Positions 52,897-61,399 of a stretch of DNA of 64,000 nucleotides are shown in pieces. A program made the position numbers and the translations under genes. The notes under the pieces were generated by a model. The model was not told the DNA's origin and searched no databases. It saw only the letters and a list, made by a program, of their open reading frames with translations. Position 1 is the stretch's first letter; every line of letters starts with the position of its first letter. Origin of the DNA: Paraburkholderia aspalathi (GTDB lineage Bacteria; Pseudomonadota; Gammaproteobacteria; Burkholderiales; Burkholderiaceae); NCBI RefSeq assembly GCF_900116445.1, contig NZ_FPBH01000032.1, positions 1-64,000 of the forward strand, written 5' to 3'.

Positions 52897-53808
52897 ATGA
52901 CTTCGTCAATACAACCGGAAGACCTCGCCTTCTTCTCCACGCTCGCTGCAAGCGGCAGCCTGACCGCGACTGCACGCGAACTCGGCTTGAGCACGGCGGC
53001 CGTGAGTAAGCATCTGGCACAGATGGAATCGCGCGCGGGCGTGTCGCTGGTCAACCGCACAACGCGGCGCATGAGTCTCACGCCGGAAGGCGAGCTATAT
53101 CTCACCCGGGCACGGCGCATCCTGAGCGAAATGGACGACCTGGCCCAGTTGCTCGGCGGCTCGCAAGCAGCCCCGAAAGGCCTGTTGCGCGTGAACGCGA
53201 CGCTCGGTTTCGGCCGCAGTCACGTGGCGCCGCTCATTTCCCGATTCGTGCGGCGCTTTCCCGAGGTGGACGTGCAACTGCAACTCTCCGTTGACCCGCC
53301 ACCGATTAGCGACGACGCCTTCGACGTGTGCGTGCGTTTCGGCGAACCACCGGATGCGCGCGTGATTGCGCGCAGGGTCGCGTCCAACCGTCGGCTGCTG
53401 TGCGCATCGCCAACGTATTTCACCAAACGACGCGCACCGCGCAGTCCGGCGGAGTTATCGCAACACAACTGCATCGGCATTCGTCAAGGCGACGATGGCT
53501 ACGGGTTATGGCGTTTGACCAGCGGACGCGGCGCGGCCGAAAAGACCGAGACCGTGCGAGTGCGCGGCAACCTCACCACCAATGACGGCGAGATCGCGGT
53601 GAAGTGGGCGCTCGACGGTCACGGCATTCTGATGCGGGCGGAATGGGACATCGCGGAGTACCTCGCCGATGGCCGTCTGATCCATGTATTGCCGGAATAC
53701 CGCACGCCGGATGCCGACATCTATGCGGTGTACCCGCAACAGTTGCAGATGACGGCACGGGTGAAGGCATTCGTCGACATGCTGATAGAAACGTTCGGCG
53801 CGCGCTGA
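52897..53808 (+). CDS. LysR-family regulator (DmlR/TtuA type)
   Basis: A 303-residue LysR protein: winged helix-turn-helix at about residues 8-66 (SLTATARELGLSTAAVSKHL) and an effector domain beginning near LLRVNATLGFGRSHVAPLI. The ATARELGLS...VNRTTRRMSLTPEG pattern is typical of the DmlR-like subgroup. It is divergent from ttuC, so it probably controls tartrate or D-malate use. Confidence 0.87.
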   Translation: MTSSIQPEDLAFFSTLAASGSLTATARELGLSTAAVSKHLAQMESRAGVSLVNRTTRRMSLTPEGELYLTRARRILSEMDDLAQLLGGSQAAPKGLLRVNATLGFGRSHVAPLISRFVRRFPEVDVQLQLSVDPPPISDDAFDVCVRFGEPPDARVIARRVASNRRLLCASPTYFTKRRAPRSPAELSQHNCIGIRQGDDGYGLWRLTSGRGAAEKTETVRVRGNLTTNDGEIAVKWALDGHGILMRAEWDIAEYLADGRLIHVLPEYRTPDADIYAVYPQQLQMTARVKAFVDMLIETFGAR

Positions 53809-53821
53809 GTCTGTTGTTTGA

Positions 53822-53842
53822 TAGTTCTGCAATGCAGAACTA
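53822..53842. promoter_or_regulatory. Perfect 21-bp palindrome, copy 1 of the CTGCAATGCAG family
   Basis: The arm TAGTTCTGCA and its exact reverse complement flank a single central A. Ten-base perfect arms are very unlikely by chance, and the core recurs twice more nearby. It is a probable dimeric repressor site. Confidence 0.65.
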
Positions 53843-53956
53843 CCGCATCAACCATCTCTATCGCAATTCAAACCGGATAATTCCGGCAATCCCCTTGTAT
53901 TACATAGCCTTACGGCACACTTCAAGCGCACCTTCAGCGCCAGGTGTTTTCCCTAT

Positions 53957-53979
53957 TTTGGCCTGCATTGCAGTCCAAA
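53957..53979. promoter_or_regulatory. Near-perfect 23-bp palindrome, copy 2
   Basis: Arms TTTGG-c-CTGCA and TGCAG-t-CCAAA flank a central T, with one mismatched pair. The core is the reverse complement of copy 1. Copies 1 and 2 are 135 bp centre to centre, so looping between them is possible. Confidence 0.6.
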
Positions 53980-54283
53980 CGAGCGATTTCCCCCGTTGAC
54001 ACAGAACGAACGGTCGTGCCAAATTGCGCCTGCATCCTGTGCGCAAGCATGCGATCAATGAGCTCTTAGCAGCGCCGAGCCGCCCCGCACTCAGGAGACA
54101 AGCCAGCCGGCAACCGGACTCGAGACGCCTACCAGCAAATTCAAAATTTCGCATCCCTTATCAGATCGCGAGGGCTCTTTATCGCCTGTAGAAATCGTAT
54201 CGCGCACCAGATCGCCAGAATCTTGCAGCACAAGCATTACTTCGCCAGTTCAATTGATTCCAATAAACAAGGAGACACGAAGC

Positions 54284-55375
54284 ATGCCGGCAAGTCATCG
54301 CAATCGAATTGGAGCCATTCTTGGATTAGTGGGCGCATGCGCCCTGGGCACGGCCCAGAGCACCCATGCGCAAAGCAGTGTCACGCTGTACGGTATCGTC
54401 GACGGCTCGATCCTCTACACCAACAAAACGCTTAACGCGACCACCGGTCAGAACGCCGGCCGTCAATACTCGTTCACCGACAGCGGCCTCTCCGGTTCGC
54501 GCTTCGGCTTGCGTGGCGCGGAAGATCTTGGCGGCAGCATGCGTGCGATCTTCGAACTCGAAAGCGGTATCAGCATCGCCAACGGCGCGTTCAGCAATTC
54601 GAACGGCAACGCGTTCGGGCGCCAGGCGTGGGTCGGCCTGGACAGCCGCTACGGTACGGTCAAGGCCGGTTTGCAGTTCTCGCCCTTCTTCCTCGCGGTG
54701 TACGACTTCGATCCGCGCGAAATGTCGTACTTCGGCAGCGGTCTCGTCACCTATCTCAACAACGTCTTTGTGACCGGGCTGTTCAACCCGAACGGCATTT
54801 CGTACACGTCGCCGGAAATCGCTGGTTTGCAAGCCAGCGCAATGATGGCGCTGGGTGGCACGGCCGGGGACTTTCAGGCGGGCCGCCAGTACTCAGCGAG
54901 CCTGCGCTACCACCTGGGCACGCTGACCGTCGATGCCGCGCTCTATAGCGGCAACGCCGGCGGCAGCGCTGCATCGATCGCGATTCCGAGCGTGGTCGAA
55001 TTCGACGGCCGTGCAATCGGCGCAAGCTACGTGTTCAACAACCTGACCGTGAAGGCGTCCTACGTGCAGTACAAGGTGGCCGGCTCGTTCAACGATCGCG
55101 TCTATTCGGGCGGCGCCAGCTATCGCATCACACCGGCGCTGAACGTCGACGCGGGCGTCTGGGTCACGCGCGATGGCAACAACTCGTCGAACAATTCGAT
55201 CCTGGCGTCCACCGGGATCGACTATTCCCTCTCGAAGGCTACTGTGGTGTATGGGCAGGCCGGCTTCGTGACCAATCACGGCGCCATGCACACTGGACTG
55301 TCCGTCAACAATGCACTGAACGAAGTAACCGGCACAACGGCCGGCGTAAATATCGGCATGCGGCACATGTTCTAA
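54284..55375 (+). CDS. Outer-membrane trimeric porin
   Basis: A 363-residue Burkholderia-type porin with signal peptide (cleaved near THA, mature start QSSVTLYGIVDGS) and C-terminal MRHMF. The ATG at 54284 has AAGGAG upstream. Palindromic sites shared with the downstream liv operon suggest that the porin and the ABC importer are co-regulated, so this channel may admit the importer's substrate across the outer membrane. Confidence 0.92.
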   Translation: MPASHRNRIGAILGLVGACALGTAQSTHAQSSVTLYGIVDGSILYTNKTLNATTGQNAGRQYSFTDSGLSGSRFGLRGAEDLGGSMRAIFELESGISIANGAFSNSNGNAFGRQAWVGLDSRYGTVKAGLQFSPFFLAVYDFDPREMSYFGSGLVTYLNNVFVTGLFNPNGISYTSPEIAGLQASAMMALGGTAGDFQAGRQYSASLRYHLGTLTVDAALYSGNAGGSAASIAIPSVVEFDGRAIGASYVFNNLTVKASYVQYKVAGSFNDRVYSGGASYRITPALNVDAGVWVTRDGNNSSNNSILASTGIDYSLSKATVVYGQAGFVTNHGAMHTGLSVNNALNEVTGTTAGVNIGMRHMF

Positions 55376-55399
55376 CCGCCGCAGAACGCGAGATACCGG

Positions 55400-55419
55400 C
55401 GCGCCGCACAAGCGGCGCG
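55400..55419. terminator. GC-rich hairpin after the porin
   Basis: CGCGCCGC and GCGGCGCG form a perfect 8-bp stem with an ACAA loop, 25 bp after the porin stop codon. There is no U-tract, so this is a candidate terminator only. Confidence 0.45.
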
Positions 55420-55475
55420 TCGGATCATGCGAATGGGCGACTTGATGCGCGCTATCTAAGTGACTTCCCTAATAA

Positions 55476-55488
55476 TCTGCAATGCAGA
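55476..55488. promoter_or_regulatory. 13-bp palindrome, copy 3, upstream of livH
   Basis: TCTGCA-A-TGCAGA is perfect over 13 bp and has the same core as the two copies before the porin. It lies about 250 bp before livH and could sit at the operon promoter. Confidence 0.55.
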
Positions 55489-55735
55489 ACAATCAAATGG
55501 AAAAACTTATTGACGCAAAGCGAACGCCCGTGCCAAATTTCTCTAACGCCGCCACACATCACCATTTCCAGTTTGCGCCGATGCGCGCGTGTTTTAAGCG
55601 TCGACAACCGTCGATAACGGTCGCCGGATTCGAGAAAGCGGCTGTTGTCCCGTCCGTAGTCAGGCGTGCGGCGATGCGTTCCCGGCAGCAAGGGTAACGA
55701 TTGCACAGCGCGCCTCCGTTGGAGGATGTCAAAGC

Positions 55736-56605
55736 GTGGACATGTTTTTGCAGCAGCTTCTCAACGGCTTGACGCTGGGCGGCATCTACAGCCTCGTCGC
55801 ACTCGGGCTCACGCTGGTCTACGGCATTCTCGCCGTGCCGAATTTCGCTCACGGCGCGTTCTACATGGTCGGCGCGTTCGTCTCGTTCTACCTGATGAGC
55901 CGGCTCGGCTGGAACTACTGGCTCGCGATGATCGGCTCCGGCCTCGCGGTCGCGCTACTCGCGATCCTCGCCGAGCGGCTGGTGTTTCATCCGCTGCGCA
56001 AATCTTCCGAATTGCATCCCATGATCGCCGCGATCGGCCTCCTGCTGTTTCTCGAAGCCGGTGCGCAGGCGATCTGGGGCGCGGACTTTCATCGTATGGC
56101 GACGCCCTACGCGGGGATCGTCGATCTGGGCGGTGTGACCGCGCCCGTGCAGCGCCTGCTGATCATCGGCGCCGCGTTCGCGTTGGTGGTGCTGTTGCAA
56201 CTCTTCCTCAAATACACGGTAATCGGCTCGAGCATCATCGCGATGGCGCAGGACCGCGAAGGCGCCTCGCTAATGGGCATCGACGCCAACAAGGTGACGA
56301 TGCTGACCTTCGGCATCTCCGGCCTTCTCGCCGCCGTGGCCGCGACGCTGTACGCGCCGATCAACCTCGTCTATCCGGCCATGGGCCAACTGGTGATCCT
56401 GAAGGCCTTCGTGATCATCATTCTCGGCGGCATGGGCAGCGTGCCGGGTGCGATCGTCGGCGGGCTGATCATCGGCATGGCGGAGAGTTTCGGCGCCTTC
56501 TACATTTCGACCGACTACAAGGACATCATCGCCTTCGTGCTTCTGGTGGTGATTCTGTCGGTTCGTCCCCAAGGACTGTTCACCAGGGAACTGCGCGCAT
56601 CGTGA
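55736..56605 (+). CDS. livH: Branched-chain amino-acid-type ABC permease
   Basis: A 289-residue LivH-type permease with about eight helices. Seen are LNGLTLGGIYSLVALGLTLVYG at the N-terminus and the coupling segment AQDREGASLMGIDANKVTMLTFGISG. The GTG at 55736 has GGAGG ten bases upstream, better placed than for the ATG at 55742. Its stop overlaps the livM GTG start. LivH-type systems import branched amino acids but also aromatic acids, amides and urea, so the substrate is open. Confidence 0.9.
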   Translation: MDMFLQQLLNGLTLGGIYSLVALGLTLVYGILAVPNFAHGAFYMVGAFVSFYLMSRLGWNYWLAMIGSGLAVALLAILAERLVFHPLRKSSELHPMIAAIGLLLFLEAGAQAIWGADFHRMATPYAGIVDLGGVTAPVQRLLIIGAAFALVVLLQLFLKYTVIGSSIIAMAQDREGASLMGIDANKVTMLTFGISGLLAAVAATLYAPINLVYPAMGQLVILKAFVIIILGGMGSVPGAIVGGLIIGMAESFGAFYISTDYKDIIAFVLLVVILSVRPQGLFTRELRAS

Positions 56606-57624
56606 AACCGGTCATGAAATTATTCGAGGGCAAGCTGGGCTGGACACTGCTGTTCGTGCTCGGTCTCGTGTTTCCGTTTCTGGCCACCAATGACTACATG
56701 CTCACCGTGATGTCCACCGCGTACGTCTTCGCGCTGGCCACCGTCGGACTGAATCTGATCACGGGCTACACGGGGCAATTCAATCTCGCGCACGGCAGCT
56801 TCATGGCGGTAGGCGCGTACACGGTGGGCATTCTCACGGTCGATCATCAGGTGCCGTTCTGGATCGCGTTCATTGCGTCGGGCGTCGTCGTCGCGATACT
56901 GGGTGCGCTGGTCGGACTTGTTTCGCTGCGTCTGCGCGGCCACTACTTTTCTATTTTTACTTTGTGCGTGGGCTACATCATGTTTCTCGTCATCGAGAAA
57001 TGGGACAGCCTTACGCATGGTGTCTCGGATATTGTCGGTATCCCGGCGCCTTCGGGCTTCGGCATCATCTCGTTTGAAAATCCACGGCCGCTCTATTACC
57101 TGGTGTTCGCCTTTCTGGTGCTCGGCGTGTGGCTGATGCATCGCATCGTCGACTCGCTGCTCGGCCGGACCTTCATGGCGATCCGCAATAGCGACGGTCT
57201 CGCGCAGTCGCTCGGTATCAACCTGATGCGTAACAAGGTGCTGGCCTTCGTGCTGTCGGTCGTCTATGCCGGGCTTGCGGGTGGACTCTATGCGGGTTCC
57301 GTACGCTTTCTCGGACCTGATCTGGCCGGCGTCGAACATACCTTCGACATGACCATGTACATGCTGGTGGGCGGCATCGGCACCCTCGCCGGCCCGCTGC
57401 TCGGCGCGCTCGCCATACCCTGGCTCACGCAGTATCTGCAGTTTTTGCAGGCGTACCGCTTCGTCGTGTTCGGCCCGATCCTCATTTTGCTGGTGATCTT
57501 TTTGCCGAATGGGATCGTCGGTTTGTATAGGGCGAGAAAGAGCCAGCGCGCGAAACTGGCAACGCCGAAGAGCGGCGGTGTTGCGCGTCAATCGCAACCC
57601 ACACGCGGAGATCGTCATGCTTGA
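56602..57624 (+). CDS. livM: Branched-chain amino-acid-type ABC permease
   Basis: A 340-residue LivM-type permease with the conserved VGLNLITGYTGQFNLAHGSFMAVGAY near residue 50 and AIRNSDGLAQSLGINLMRNKVLAF as the coupling loop. The GTG at 56602 overlaps the livH stop (GTGA) and is preferred; an ATG at 56614 is possible but has no ribosome site. The frame upstream of livH's end is a shadow. It overlaps livG by eight bases. Confidence 0.9.
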   Translation: MKPVMKLFEGKLGWTLLFVLGLVFPFLATNDYMLTVMSTAYVFALATVGLNLITGYTGQFNLAHGSFMAVGAYTVGILTVDHQVPFWIAFIASGVVVAILGALVGLVSLRLRGHYFSIFTLCVGYIMFLVIEKWDSLTHGVSDIVGIPAPSGFGIISFENPRPLYYLVFAFLVLGVWLMHRIVDSLLGRTFMAIRNSDGLAQSLGINLMRNKVLAFVLSVVYAGLAGGLYAGSVRFLGPDLAGVEHTFDMTMYMLVGGIGTLAGPLLGALAIPWLTQYLQFLQAYRFVVFGPILILLVIFLPNGIVGLYRARKSQRAKLATPKSGGVARQSQPTRGDRHA

Positions 57625-58381
57625 AATCGACTCGCTCAGCAAACGCTTCGGCGGTCTCGTCGCGGTCGACGACGTCAGCACGCATATCGAAGCCGGCAAG
57701 ATCAATGCAATCATCGGGCCGAACGGCGCGGGTAAGACCACCTTCTTCAATCTGATCAGCGGCACCCATCTGCCGAGTTCGGGACGCATCCGCTTCAAAG
57801 GCCAGGACGTGACAAAGCTGGCCGCCGATCAGATGGCGCGCCTCGGCATTGCGCGCACATTTCAATCCACTGCGCTGTTCGACCGGGCCAGCGTCCTCGA
57901 CAACCTGATCGTTGGCCACCGGCTGCGCACGCGCTCGGGGCTGTGGGACGTGCTGACGCATTCAGCGCGGCTCAAGCAGGAAGAACGCATCTGCCGCGAG
58001 AAAGCGCGCGAGGCCCTGGATTTCGTCGGACTGTCGGCGATTGCGGAACGGATGGCCGGCGACATCTCGCAGGAAGAGCGCAAGCGTGCCGCTGTGGCGC
58101 TCGCACTGGCCACCGAACCGAGCCTGATGCTGCTCGACGAACCCGCCGGCGGCGTCAATCCCGAAGAGACCGAAGGCCTCTCTGAACTGATCCGCAAGCT
58201 GGTGAAACACGGCGTGACGGTGTGCCTGGTGGAACACAAGATGAACATGATCATGAAGCTCGCCGATCGCATCATGGTGCTGAACTACGGCAAGAAAATC
58301 GCCGAGGGCACGCCTGCCGAGATTCGCGCCAACCCGGCCGTGATCGATGCCTATCTGGGGAGCGAACATGCTGAAGTTTGA
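57617..58381 (+). CDS. livG: Branched-chain amino-acid-type ABC ATPase
   Basis: A 254-residue ATPase. Walker A is GPNGAGKTT, the signature region reads DISQEERKRAAVALALA (LSGGQ replaced by a variant), and Walker B is LMLLDEPAGGV. The LVAVDDVS start and the RTFQ segment are typical LivG. GGAG precedes the ATG. It overlaps livM and livF, consistent with one operon. The signature departs from LSGGQ, which is seen in some LivG-type ATPases but is worth noting. Confidence 0.9.
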   Translation: MLEIDSLSKRFGGLVAVDDVSTHIEAGKINAIIGPNGAGKTTFFNLISGTHLPSSGRIRFKGQDVTKLAADQMARLGIARTFQSTALFDRASVLDNLIVGHRLRTRSGLWDVLTHSARLKQEERICREKAREALDFVGLSAIAERMAGDISQEERKRAAVALALATEPSLMLLDEPAGGVNPEETEGLSELIRKLVKHGVTVCLVEHKMNMIMKLADRIMVLNYGKKIAEGTPAEIRANPAVIDAYLGSEHAEV

Positions 58382-59075
58382 GAACGTCGCGCTCGATTAC
58401 GGCAGTTTCCGCGCGCTGGACGGCATCACGCTGCACGCGGACGACGGCGAACTGGTCGTGCTGCTCGGCGCCAACGGCGCGGGCAAGAGCTCGATCTTTC
58501 TCGCGACGAGCGGCCTGCGCCGCGCCACGAGCGGCAGCCTGCGCCTCGGAACGCGCGAGCTGCTCGGCATGACGCCCGCACAGATCGTGCGCAACGGCGT
58601 GATTCAGTGCCCTGAGGGCCGCAAGCTGTTCCCGGGCATGTCGGTGCTGAAGAACCTCACGCTCGGCGCCTATGTGCATCGCGGCGACAAGGCCGGCAAT
58701 CAACGCAATCTCGATCAGGTGTTCGCGCTCTTTCCGCTTCTCGCCGAGCGCAAGGATCATGCGGCCGGCTCGTTGTCCGGCGGGCAGCAGCAGATGGTGG
58801 CGATCGGCCGCGCGATGATGGCCCGCCCCAAGGTGTTGCTGCTCGACGAACCGTCGCTCGGTCTCGCGCCGCTGGTGGTCAAGCAGGTGTTCGAGGTGAT
58901 CCAGCAGATCAATCGCGCGGGCACGACAGTATTGCTCGCCGAACAGAACGCGTTTGCGGCGTTGAAGATCGCACACCGTGCCTACGTGATCGAGAACGGC
59001 CGCATCGTGCTCGAAGGCGATCACGCGAGTCTGATGAACAACGAAGCGATCCGGCGCGCTTACGTCGGCGGCTGA
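58368..59075 (+). CDS. livF: Branched-chain amino-acid-type ABC ATPase
   Basis: A 235-residue ATPase. Walker A is GANGAGKSS, the signature LSGGQQQMVAIGRAMM, Walker B VLLLDEPSLGLAP, and GVIQCPEGRKLFPGMSVLKNL is the LivF Q-loop region. It overlaps the end of livG by 14 bases, so translation is probably coupled. Confidence 0.93.
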   Translation: MLKFENVALDYGSFRALDGITLHADDGELVVLLGANGAGKSSIFLATSGLRRATSGSLRLGTRELLGMTPAQIVRNGVIQCPEGRKLFPGMSVLKNLTLGAYVHRGDKAGNQRNLDQVFALFPLLAERKDHAAGSLSGGQQQMVAIGRAMMARPKVLLLDEPSLGLAPLVVKQVFEVIQQINRAGTTVLLAEQNAFAALKIAHRAYVIENGRIVLEGDHASLMNNEAIRRAYVGG

Positions 59076-59161
59076 ACGGATTTGATGCACCGCCTGACGC
59101 ATGGCCATAAATGTGACCATGAGCGTCGGGCCATATTCGAACAATCCCAAAGGAGACACGT

Positions 59162-60346
59162 ATGACGATCAAACGCTTGTGCGGACGCGCTGGAGTAGTT
59201 GCGGCGGTCGCCACGACTGCGCTGCTGGGCACGGGCGCCGCGATGGCGCAGCAGGTGGTGCATATCGGCTACTCCGGTCCGTTGAGCGGGGGCGCGGCGA
59301 AGTACGGCCAGGAAGTGCTCGAAGGCATGCAGATGGCCGCCGCCGACGTCAATCAGGCCGGCATCGAAGTAGCCGGCAAGAAGATCAAGTTCGAAATCGT
59401 GCCGCTCGACGACAAGTACAACCCCGCCGAAACCGCGATCAACGCCCGGCGTCTTGCGCAGGAACAGCAGGCGGCTGTGGTGCTCGTGCCGCATTCGGGC
59501 GGTGGCTTCGCCGTGCAAACCAGCAATGAGCAACAGAAACTACTGCTGCTCTCGTACACCAGCGTGCCGCAGATCAGCGAGCACGGCAACAAGCTCACGG
59601 TGCGCATTCCGCCCGCGTTCACGTCGTATCTGAACGCGTTCATCAAGTACGAAATGGCGACGTACGGCAAGAAGGTCGCACTCGCCGCCACCGATACCGA
59701 CTACGGCAAGGTCTGGGTCGCCGCATTCAAGCCCGCATGGGAAGCAGCCGGCGGCACGATCGTCGCGGACAATTCGATGTCGTATAACCGCGCCACCGAT
59801 TTCTACAGCGGTGTGAGCCGTGTGCTGGCCGCCAAACCGGATGTGATGTTTATCGGCGGCCCGTCCGAGCCGACCGGCTTGATTGCGCAGCAGGCACGCG
59901 AACTGGGTTTCAAGGGCGGCTTCATTGTGATGGATCAGGCCAAGCTCGACGAAGTGGCCAAGGTGACCGGCGGCTATGCACCGTTGAACGGCGCGATCGG
60001 GGTGTTGCCGCTGGCCAACGACGATACGCCGAACGCTAAAGCGTTTGTGGAGCGCTTCCGCAAGACCCACGCTGGGCGTGATCCGAGCCAGGAAGTATCG
60101 CTGAACTACACCGCGGTCTACGCAACGGCACTCGCGATGAAGCTGGCCGGCAGCGTCAGTGATGCAACCGCGATCCGCAATCAGTTCGATAAAGCCGTGA
60201 AGGCGTTGCCGCCACAGGCCAATCCGCAGAGTGTGACGGGTGTCGACGACCACGGTGGCTTTGTGATCGGTAATCCGGTTGCGGCAGTGGTTCAGGGTGG
60301 ACAGTTGAAGTCGGCGGTGTTGAGTTCGCTGACAGCGGCGAAGTGA
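59162..60346 (+). CDS. livK: ABC substrate-binding protein of the liv operon
   Basis: A 394-residue periplasmic binding protein of the LivJ/LivK family with a signal peptide ending near AMA and a mature start QQVVHIGYSGPLSGGAAKYG. Later segments VALAATDTDYGKVW and PDVMFIGGPSEPTGLIAQQA fit the family. It is last in livHMGFK, after an 86-bp gap with AAAGGAG before the ATG. The ligand is not determinable; the neighbouring acyl-CoA synthetases hint at a carboxylic acid. Confidence 0.9.
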   Translation: MTIKRLCGRAGVVAAVATTALLGTGAAMAQQVVHIGYSGPLSGGAAKYGQEVLEGMQMAAADVNQAGIEVAGKKIKFEIVPLDDKYNPAETAINARRLAQEQQAAVVLVPHSGGGFAVQTSNEQQKLLLLSYTSVPQISEHGNKLTVRIPPAFTSYLNAFIKYEMATYGKKVALAATDTDYGKVWVAAFKPAWEAAGGTIVADNSMSYNRATDFYSGVSRVLAAKPDVMFIGGPSEPTGLIAQQARELGFKGGFIVMDQAKLDEVAKVTGGYAPLNGAIGVLPLANDDTPNAKAFVERFRKTHAGRDPSQEVSLNYTAVYATALAMKLAGSVSDATAIRNQFDKAVKALPPQANPQSVTGVDDHGGFVIGNPVAAVVQGGQLKSAVLSSLTAAK

Positions 60347-60371
60347 CGACGTGACGGCCTGATATGGGCGT

Positions 60372-60402
60372 AAAAAAAGCGCCGTGGTTTCCACGGCGCT
60401 TT
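60372..60402. terminator. Rho-independent terminator between livK and the SDR gene
   Basis: AAAGCGCCGTGG and CCACGGCGCTTT form a 12-bp stem with a TTT loop, with a seven-T run on the minus strand. It ends both convergent transcripts. Confidence 0.85.
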
Positions 60403-60420
60403 GCGCATTTCCAGTTCGGA

Positions 60421-61326
60421 TTACCCCTTCAACGCCTCGATAATCTGAACACGCACATCTGGCCGCTCGGCAAACGGATCGGTCGGATTGCGCGGCGTCA
60501 CGATATCCTCGGCGCGCGTTTTCACAGCAGCTAGCGCGTGCGGATGCGAGAAGATATAGAACTGCTCCTCGCGAATCGCATCGAACACCATGCCCGCGAC
60601 GGTTTCGGCACTCACCTTCCCCGAACTCACCGCCTTCTCGCTCATCGCACGCGACACACGTTGCGATAAGGTCGGCGGCGTGTCGTTGTCCAGTTCGGAC
60701 GGACGATTGCGATGCGCCTTCGCGATACCCGTCGGCACGAAGTAAGGGCACAGCACCGAGCACGCCACCTGCTGCGTGACCAGCGAAAGATCCTGATACA
60801 GCGACTCGGTCAACGACACCACCGCATGTTTCGACACGTTGTATGGACCCATCATGGGCGGATTAAGCATGCCCGCCATCGACGCCGTGTTGACGATATG
60901 CCCGCGATAGCCCGGATCGCGTTTGGCGGCCTCGAGCATCAGCGGTGTGAACGCCCGCACGCCGTGAATGACGCCCCACAGGTTGACACCGAGCAGCCAT
61001 TGCCAGTCACGCTCGGTGTTCTCCCACACGAGGCCGCCGCTGCCGCCTACGCCCGCATTGTTGAACACCAGATGCACGCCACCGAAGGCGTCGAGCGTGG
61101 CGCGGGCCAGCGCATCGATTTCCTCGCCCTTCGCGACATCGACGCGACGCGCGATGGCTTGCGCGCCGGCCGCGCTCACCTCGGCGAGGGTTTCGTCGAG
61201 TGCGTCCTGTTGTACGTCGGCGAGTACGAGACGCATGCCCAGCTTCGTGCCGAGCCGTGCGAACTCACGGCCGAATCCGGAGCCCGCGCCGGTGATTACC
61301 GCTACCTTGCCTTCAAAATTGTTCAT
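60421..61326 (-). CDS. Short-chain dehydrogenase/reductase
   Basis: A 301-residue SDR. The cofactor motif TGAGSGFGREFA is near residue 12, NNAG near 85, the catalytic Ser in NTASMAG, and Tyr-x-x-x-Lys as YNVSKHA (about 160). The acidic residue after strand 2 (LADVQQD) favours NAD. The substrate is unknown. It is on the same strand as, and 74 bp after, an acyl-CoA synthetase gene, so it may act on an activated acid or alcohol. The start at 61326 begins the conserved fold; the ATG at 61338 is a possible alternative. Confidence 0.85.
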   Translation of the reverse strand: MNNFEGKVAVITGAGSGFGREFARLGTKLGMRLVLADVQQDALDETLAEVSAAGAQAIARRVDVAKGEEIDALARATLDAFGGVHLVFNNAGVGGSGGLVWENTERDWQWLLGVNLWGVIHGVRAFTPLMLEAAKRDPGYRGHIVNTASMAGMLNPPMMGPYNVSKHAVVSLTESLYQDLSLVTQQVACSVLCPYFVPTGIAKAHRNRPSELDNDTPPTLSQRVSRAMSEKAVSSGKVSAETVAGMVFDAIREEQFYIFSHPHALAAVKTRAEDIVTPRNPTDPFAERPDVRVQIIEALKG

Positions 61327-61399
61327 GCCTTGTCCCATTGCCAGTTGGTGAGAGTTGGTCTATCCAGCCAGGTGTATTCAGATGTCTCTATACGCTGTG

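Larger units (their letters stand above)
53809..54283. other. Long regulatory region upstream of the second porin
   Basis: These 475 bases hold no supportable gene. Two palindromes with core CTGCAATGCAG or its complement lie at 53822-53842 and 53957-53979. The remaining 300 bases before the porin probably hold the promoter and a long leader. No RNA gene was recognised. Confidence 0.5.
55376..55735. other. Intergenic region between the porin and the liv operon
   Basis: These 360 bases contain a hairpin at 55400-55419 soon after the porin stop, the third CTGCAATGCAG palindrome at 55476-55488, and the leader of livH. Small frames here lack supportable features. Confidence 0.5.

Noticed and set aside
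55666..56601. N-terminal extension of LivM fused through the livH region
   Set aside because: It is an out-of-frame read of livH; LivM begins at the GTG/ATG near 56602-56614.
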